From Mrakia gelida (Eukaryota; Basidiomycota; Tremellomycetes; Cystofilobasidiales; Mrakiaceae): DNA of 64,000 bases. The position numbers and the translations under genes are program-made. The stretch lies in contig BRON01000002.1 of NCBI GenBank assembly GCA_024345305.1, forward strand, positions 1,364,001 through 1,428,000, given 5' to 3'. Below, piece by piece: positions 58,553 through 64,000 of this stretch (its first letter is position 1; each line of letters starts with the position of its first letter). The notes under the pieces were generated by a model that made no database searches, was not told the DNA's origin, and saw only the letters and a program-made list of their open reading frames with translations.

Positions 58553-59217
58553 AGGTTTGGCGCGTTCATCTAGTTTCGTTGACGATTGGTTCGACTCTCT
58601 TTCTTCGTTCGTTCGCTCGCTCACTCGCTTTGGTTCGAGTCCTCTCTTGATACCCGCCTTTTCTCTTCACGCCTTCTTCTTCTATCTTTCTTGGGGTTGC
58701 TCGCCTTTTCTCTTTCCACCACCATAACGATCTCCCTTTACTTCGAACGATACGACGACCTTTTTTCACGCGATCCGATCAAACGGGGCGAGACGCGACT
58801 TTCTTTCCTCTCGCTCTCTCGTCTCGCAGCATAGTGGTTTCCTCTCCGTTGGTTTCGCCACCTCGACGCGTCTTTCTCTCCCTCAGAGGCTCGGAATCAA
58901 GGATCGGACCCTTTCGAACGGGATGAGAATTTGAACTGGGCCAAGAACGAAGCTGCGCCTGGAATCGAGTGTTGACTGAAGTCGACCCGACGTTCCTTTT
59001 GTTCCTTCGACCCTCTCCTTCCCTTCCCTTCCCTCCCCTCCTCGCCTTCTTTCTCCCCTCCCTCTCTCTCTCCTCCCCTCCCTTACCCTTCGCTTTCTTT
59101 ACACCCGTCCTTCCACTCCACTCCACTCCAACCACCTCCCTACGAACGAACTCCCCCTCCCTTCCCTTCCCGAACAACAGCTCGCTCGCTCCCCTTCCCC
59201 TTCCCTTTCATCCCACG
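58553..59217. other. Intergenic, STE50 to PL14 gene
   Basis: Strongly pyrimidine-rich from about 58990 to the PL14 start; a GACGCGTC at 58865. No gene seen. Confidence 0.6.
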
Positions 59218-61167
59218 ATGCTCCCTTCCACCCTCCTCGTCCTCCTCCTCTCCACCGTCTCCTCCGTCTTAGCTGCTGGAGGACCTGCTCGACTCGGTGG
59301 CAACTCTCACCTCGCTCACCATCGATCGATCATCAAAGCTCAACGGTCGTCCGATTCAGACGCGAACAAGAAGAGAACGCCGGTCGTTCTGCTCCCTGAA
59401 CTCGTCAACGACAACAGCAGACACATCTACGAACAAGCTCAGAAGAGAGTCATCGAGGAGAGGAAGAACGGAGATCTCAAGGTTAGGAGGAAGCGAGCTG
59501 TATGCATCCAGAAGCAAAGCTCAGCGGTCAGCACGGCGACAGCGAGTGCCCTTCATCTCCTCGTCGTCGCCTCCTCCTCCTCCATCAAAACCACCTCAAC
59601 CTCCTCCCCCTCTACTCCCACCACCACCTCCATCGTCGTCGTCGCTCCTACCACCCCCTCCAAAGCCATGACCTCCTCCTCCTCCTCAGCCGCTCAACCC
59701 ACCACCACCTCAACCTCCTCCGCCGCCGCTCCCGCCTCAACCTCCTCCTCGTCCTCCTTCATCTCAGGCTGGACCTCCCCCGAATCCTCCTCCGTCCAGA
59801 ACCTCGAATCCATCTCCCTCGCCGTAGCCCTCAAGTCAACCAAAGGAACAGCTCCAGGAGATATCACCAACTCGGCTCCGGATGGATCCACCGCTATGGA
59901 GGGGAACTACCTCGCGGGCGTTTCAGCATCTGCTTCGGGTAAGTGGTGAAACACAACGAAGGAGGAGGCGTTTCGATATCTTTTCGCTGACTTCTTTCAC
60001 TCCTTTTGGGTATCGTAGGATGGTCCTTCTACGCCAACCACGGTCAGACTGCTCTGAGGGCTGCTACCGAGGTCGTTTTGACGTACAAGGTCTGGTTCGC
60101 TGAGGACTTCGATTGGGTCAAGGGAGGAAAGTTGTGAGTGTCCGCTCTCTCATCCCTTCTCTTCGAACTCGAGGGCTGATTCGTTCCTTTTGTGTGCGAT
60201 GATGATACAGGCCTGGACTCTACGGAGGAATCGAGGGAGAGTACGGATGCTCTGGAGGAAACCAGGCTGATCGAGGTTCGTTTTCGTTCCGCTCGCTCGT
60301 TCCTCCTTCGTTCCCTTTCATTCCCCTTTCCCTTCCCTCCCTCGCTCGCTCCTTCCCCTCCCACCGATCCTCTCCTGCCCTCCTCCATCTCAATGACACC
60401 CTCCCTTCGTCTTCTCCCCCTCGCAGACATCTGCTGGTCCGCTCGACTGATGTGGCGAACCTCGGGCAAGGGAGAGCTCTACACGTACCTTCCTCTCGGA
60501 GACACCAACGTCAACGCCTGCGAGGCTTCCGGAGACGGAGCCATCTGCAACAACGAGACCTACGGACTCAGCTTCGGACGAGGAGAGTTCGTTTGGCCTA
60601 AGGGCCAGTGGGTGACTGCTGAGGAGAGGGTCAAGTTGAACGATGTTGGGTCGAACAATGGTGAGTCTTTGTTGGCGTTGTTTTCGTTGGACTGGTGGTG
60701 TTGGAGGGGAGATGGTGGTCGAGGATCGCTCGAATGCGGCTTTTCGGCCGTGGGACAGGTTGTCGCACGACCCAGAGCAGGGAGGGGAGGGAAAAGAAAC
60801 TCACTCGTTCACGGAACGCGTCGCACGACACGAAACCCGAAACTGACTCTCTTCCTTCTTTCGTCTCCCTTCCGCGGACAGGTCTCATCCAACTCTCCGT
60901 CAACGGAAAGCTCGTCATCACCGGAGAGAACCTCAACATCCGAACCCGATCCGACGCTGGTTTCGAGGGAGTGAGTCGTCTTTCCCAACTCGAACCCTTT
61001 TCTCCGCGACGGCGTCGTCTCTTCCCTCGCTGACCCAATTTCCACTCTCGCTTTTTCTTTACCAGATCTTCATGTCGACCTTCTTCGGAGGAAGCGACTC
61101 CACCTGGGCTCCCTCGACCGAACAGCACTCGTGGTTCAAGGACTTCCAGATCGGGATCGTCGCCTAA
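59218..61167 (+). CDS. Secreted polysaccharide lyase family 14 protein
   Basis: Start at 59218 gives a signal peptide (MLPSTLLVLLLSTVSSVLAA). A pro-like region ends in a Kex2-type site (LKVRRKRAVC), followed by about 100 Ser/Thr/Pro-rich residues, likely O-glycosylated. The lyase domain: FAEDFDWVKGGKLPGLYGGI, GCSGG, ICWSARLMWRTSGKGELYTY, GLSFGRGEFVWPKGQWVTAE, ERVKLNDVGSNNGLIQLSVN, RTRSDAGFEGIFMSTFFGGS, STEQHSWFKDFQIGIVA, end. This closely follows fungal PL14 (glucuronan/alginate-lyase-like) proteins. The substrate, a uronic-acid polymer of the wall or the environment, is inferred. Five exons; the first covers the signal, linker and start of the lyase domain. Confidence 0.85.
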
Positions 61168-61931
61168 ACAAACCCAACCAAAACCTCCCTCCTTCGTCCT
61201 TCTCTCTTCGTCCTCTTCTCATCCAAGGTTCAACAAAACAAACCCCGTCTCATCACCATCCTCATATCTCCTCGCCATCCTCCCGTCCACGCCGCGCTAG
61301 TCGCGAAGCTTCGGTCGGCTCGAGATCAGTCTTGGGTTTTGGTCTTCTTCTCTTCGTACGGGCTGGTAGTCTTTGTTTTCGTTCTCCTTCCTTTTGTTCT
61401 AGCTAGCGAGCTTGCTTGTTAGCTTTTCCCCATCTCCCTTCTCGCTGCCGTGTTCTATCGTGTAGATCGCGATTTATCTCTACGACGCGTGTTTCGACCC
61501 CCCTTCCCTCTCTCTCTACGACGTCCCTAGCGGATTCCCAACGACTCTCATCGATCTATCTCCTCATACATACGAAGCTATACGTGATCTCCACCTCCCT
61601 TTGTGTTTATCTATATCGATGCTTGTGCTGTTTTCTCTTCTCGTCGTCGCTCGCGTTCTTCGAAAGTTCGGGCGCGAGCTGCTGTTGAGTCTTCTCGTGG
61701 TCGCAGAGTTATCAGGAAGCTCATCCAAAAAGCAACGAGCCTTCCAAGGGCTCGCTGTAAGGCACTCCGAGAAAACAAGGCTTCCCAGACGCGTCGAGAA
61801 AGCAAGGCGAAACCAGACGCGACGAGGCTGAGCGAGAAGGTCGAGCTTTTCATTCGAGCTCGTTCCCCTTGACTTCCATCTTCTTCTCCTTCTCCCCAAA
61901 CCCAACTCGCCGCCTTCGGAACTTCGTTAGG
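61168..61931. other. Intergenic, PL14 gene to MYND copy 3
   Basis: 3' region of PL14 and promoter of MYND copy 3; a GACGCGTC at 61788. No gene seen. Confidence 0.6.
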
Positions 61932-63879
61932 ATGGATCCCGTTAACCAGGTACGTACACTCGAGCCAGGTCTTCGCATCCAGACACTGCATGAGGAGAGA
62001 AGAGGACGAGAGCAAAGGGAGGGAAGGAAAGCGAGCTCAACTCAACGCCTTGACTCGCAAGCTGACTTCTTCCTCGCTCTCTTCCGTCCTTTCTTTGGAC
62101 CACCAGATGCTAGACGAACTCGAGAAGATGGGTGCGGACCTCAAGGATCAGATTGCCTGCAAACAGAGGCTTCTGGAGTTGGAAAAAGGAGGAGGAGGAT
62201 CGAAGGCTGCAAGCTCAAGCTCATCAGGCCTCCCCTCAGCTCTCGAGTTGGCGACCGCGTTCGGCTGCGACGACGACAAGAGGGAGAAGTACTTGGTTCT
62301 TTGGAGGGATTATGGGAGGATGGTGAAGATGGGGGATTTGGTGACTGTCACGGTGTTCACTGAGGACGAGGGTTTGAGCGAGATGGGGAGTGAAGGAGGG
62401 ACGGCGATAAAGAGAGCAGCGTACTGACGCCCGTCCTCTCTCTTCCTACAGATGAACCGTGGATTCGGAGTTTACCAGGAGCAGAAAAGATCCAGGTAAG
62501 GTCCTCGTCGTCGTCGTGATCCCATCTCTCCAGTGGGCTTCTCCGCTCGCGCCAGCACGCTCACGACGATCCGCTTCGTTTCGAATCCTCCAGAACAAGT
62601 TCTGCTCGAAGTACCTGCCCTGCTTCATCCGAGCCCTCAGGAAGTCTCCAGATCAGTGCCGGGAGATGTACCTCACTCTGCTTTCGACTCTGATCTCGTC
62701 GCCTCAGTTCCATCGATATTTGCGAGAGCATCCGGGTGCGTTCCCTCGTCCCTCTGCTCTTCTCTTTCTCCTTTCGTCCCGAGGACATGTTCTGACCACT
62801 TCTTTGCACGCTTCCCTTCATCATCTATCCAGAGGCGAAAGGTCTCCTCGGCTGACTCTGCACCAGTGAGACCAGACGATCCGCCGTTCGCCAACCTCGA
62901 AGCTCGTTTCTGACCCTCGAACTTCTCCTTCACCGTCTCCTCTTCTTTCCAGTGTTCGCTGCCGAGGTACCCAACTACAAGGAGATGACCGTCGGTACTG
63001 CTGATACTGGGCCAGGAGTGTCATCGTGGTGAGTGCCTGTTTTTCTCGCGATCTTCGAGTCGTTCAGAGACTCACGTCGTCGTTCGTCGACGCGTCTGAC
63101 CCTCGCCGTTCACTCCTCCACCCCGTTTCTCTCTCTTCACCAGCAATCGTCTCATCATCTTTGATATCGTAGCCTTCCAGATCCTTCTTCAGGTATGTCT
63201 CCCTTCCTCCTTTTAGAGCGTCGACACGTCGATGTCTGATCTCGTCGACGTCCTTCTTCTTCTCGCAGGTCGGTCTCCAAAAAGGGACCAACGTCGACCT
63301 TGAAGTCTCCTCTTCCGTCAAAGCTCAACTCGTCAAGAAGATTCGTTCGCTCCAAGCGGAGGAGAGGGCCACTCGAGGTCGTCGCAAGTTCCAAGATCCC
63401 CAACTCGAAAACTCGCTGACCCAGGCCGTGCGAATGTCCTTCCCCGTCGTCGAATGGTTGGACGGCCTGGCCACCGTGCAGCAGATCGTCGAGCAGGATC
63501 TTCAAGCTGGACGGACTCTTCCTTGGATTCACTGCGGGTTGAGGAAGGAAGGAGGTTGCAAGCCGTTGGGAAGGGACGTTGAGATGATGGCTTGTTCGCG
63601 AGTGAGTCCATCTTCCCTTCAATGCTTCGCTCGAGTCTTCGAACTTTGATGCTAACTTTTTCCCGACGTCCCAACTTCTCTTTCAGTGCAAAGCCGTTCG
63701 CTACTGCTCGCCAGGTTCGTCAACAAAGACGACCTCTCGTCCCGTCGTCGTTCGAGCTCGACTGACGCTCCTCCTCTTCCTCTATCTCTCCCTTCGCGAT
63801 TTCAGAACACCAAAAGGCCGACTGGAAAGCTCACAAGCTGATGTGCCTCCTACCCACCTGGGGTCCTTCGCTGCCTTGA
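61932..63879 (+). CDS. MYND-type zinc-finger protein, copy 3
   Basis: First exon 61932-61949 encodes only MDPVNQ; the second starts at 62107 (MLDELEKMGADLKDQIACK) and ends by a GTGACT donor after KMGDL. It continues MNRGFGVYQEQKRSR, then NKFCSKYLPCFIRALRKSPD, SSPQFHRYLREHP, YKEMTVGTADTGPGV, LIIFDIVAFQILLQVGLQKG, SFPVVEWLDGLATVQQIVEQ. The finger spans exons: WIHCGLRKEGGC, MMACSR + CKAVRYCSPEHQKAD, WKAHKLMCLLPTW, ending SLP at the TGA at 63877-63879. All MYND Cys/His ligands are present, unlike the minus-strand copy. N-terminal SALELATAFG matches copies 1 and 2. Function unknown; about 370 residues. Confidence 0.82.
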
Positions 63880-64000
63880 TCGTCGATCGATTACATGGCT
63901 CGTTCGAGATCGAACAGTCGCGACGCGTCGCGATCATCGAGCGAGAGATCATCCGACGATGAGAGACCTGTTTAGCAGCGAGCACAATGCCGATCTCGCT

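Overview
The window is nuclear DNA of a compact, GC-rich fungal genome. Almost every gene is split by many short introns (about 60-120 nt) with donors such as GTGAGT, GTTCGT or GTAAGC, a CTGAC-type branch site and a CAG acceptor. Protein content (KRE6/SKN1-type glucan synthesis protein, STE50 with two SH3 domains, an Egt1-type ergothioneine enzyme, an Rds1-like ferritin-fold protein) points to a basidiomycete. The gene and intron style fits a Pucciniomycotina red yeast (Rhodotorula/Sporobolomyces relatives); that placement is inference. I see no transposon, CRISPR array, rRNA or tRNA.

Layout, left to right. 1-12 kb, all plus: 3' part of an ergothioneine synthase (egt1), an F-box protein, the inner-nuclear-membrane protein SRC1/HEH1, a SAM methyltransferase, and a MYND zinc-finger protein (copy 1). 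12-24.5 kb, all minus: a C2H2 factor resembling the zinc regulator Zap1 with an extreme histidine-rich stretch, a protein I do not recognise, a KRE6/SKN1 glucan-synthesis protein and mitochondrial ribosome recycling factor. 25-39 kb: an Rds1-like secreted protein (+, with a clear TATA box), a decayed second MYND copy (-), then VPS20 (ESCRT-III), an M28 glutamate-carboxypeptidase-like membrane peptidase and a CHFR-like RING/PBZ protein (all +). 40-54.7 kb, mostly minus: THP3/LENG8-type SAC3 protein, a small unknown protein (+), an MFS sugar transporter, a secreted ML-domain-like protein, TIM44 and IPI3. 55-64 kb, all plus: STE50, a secreted polysaccharide lyase 14 protein, and MYND copy 3.

This is mainly a housekeeping neighbourhood (nuclear envelope, mitochondrial import and translation, ribosome assembly, MAPK signalling, ESCRT, wall glucan) with secreted and transport functions interspersed. 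Nothing looks like an operon or a biosynthetic cluster. The most unusual signals are: an 8-bp palindrome, GACGCGTC, seen 33 times, mostly inside introns and rarely in coding exons; a dispersed three-member MYND family in which the middle copy carries an in-frame stop and a lost zinc ligand; and a RING protein with a CHFR-type poly(ADP-ribose)-binding zinc finger but no FHA domain.
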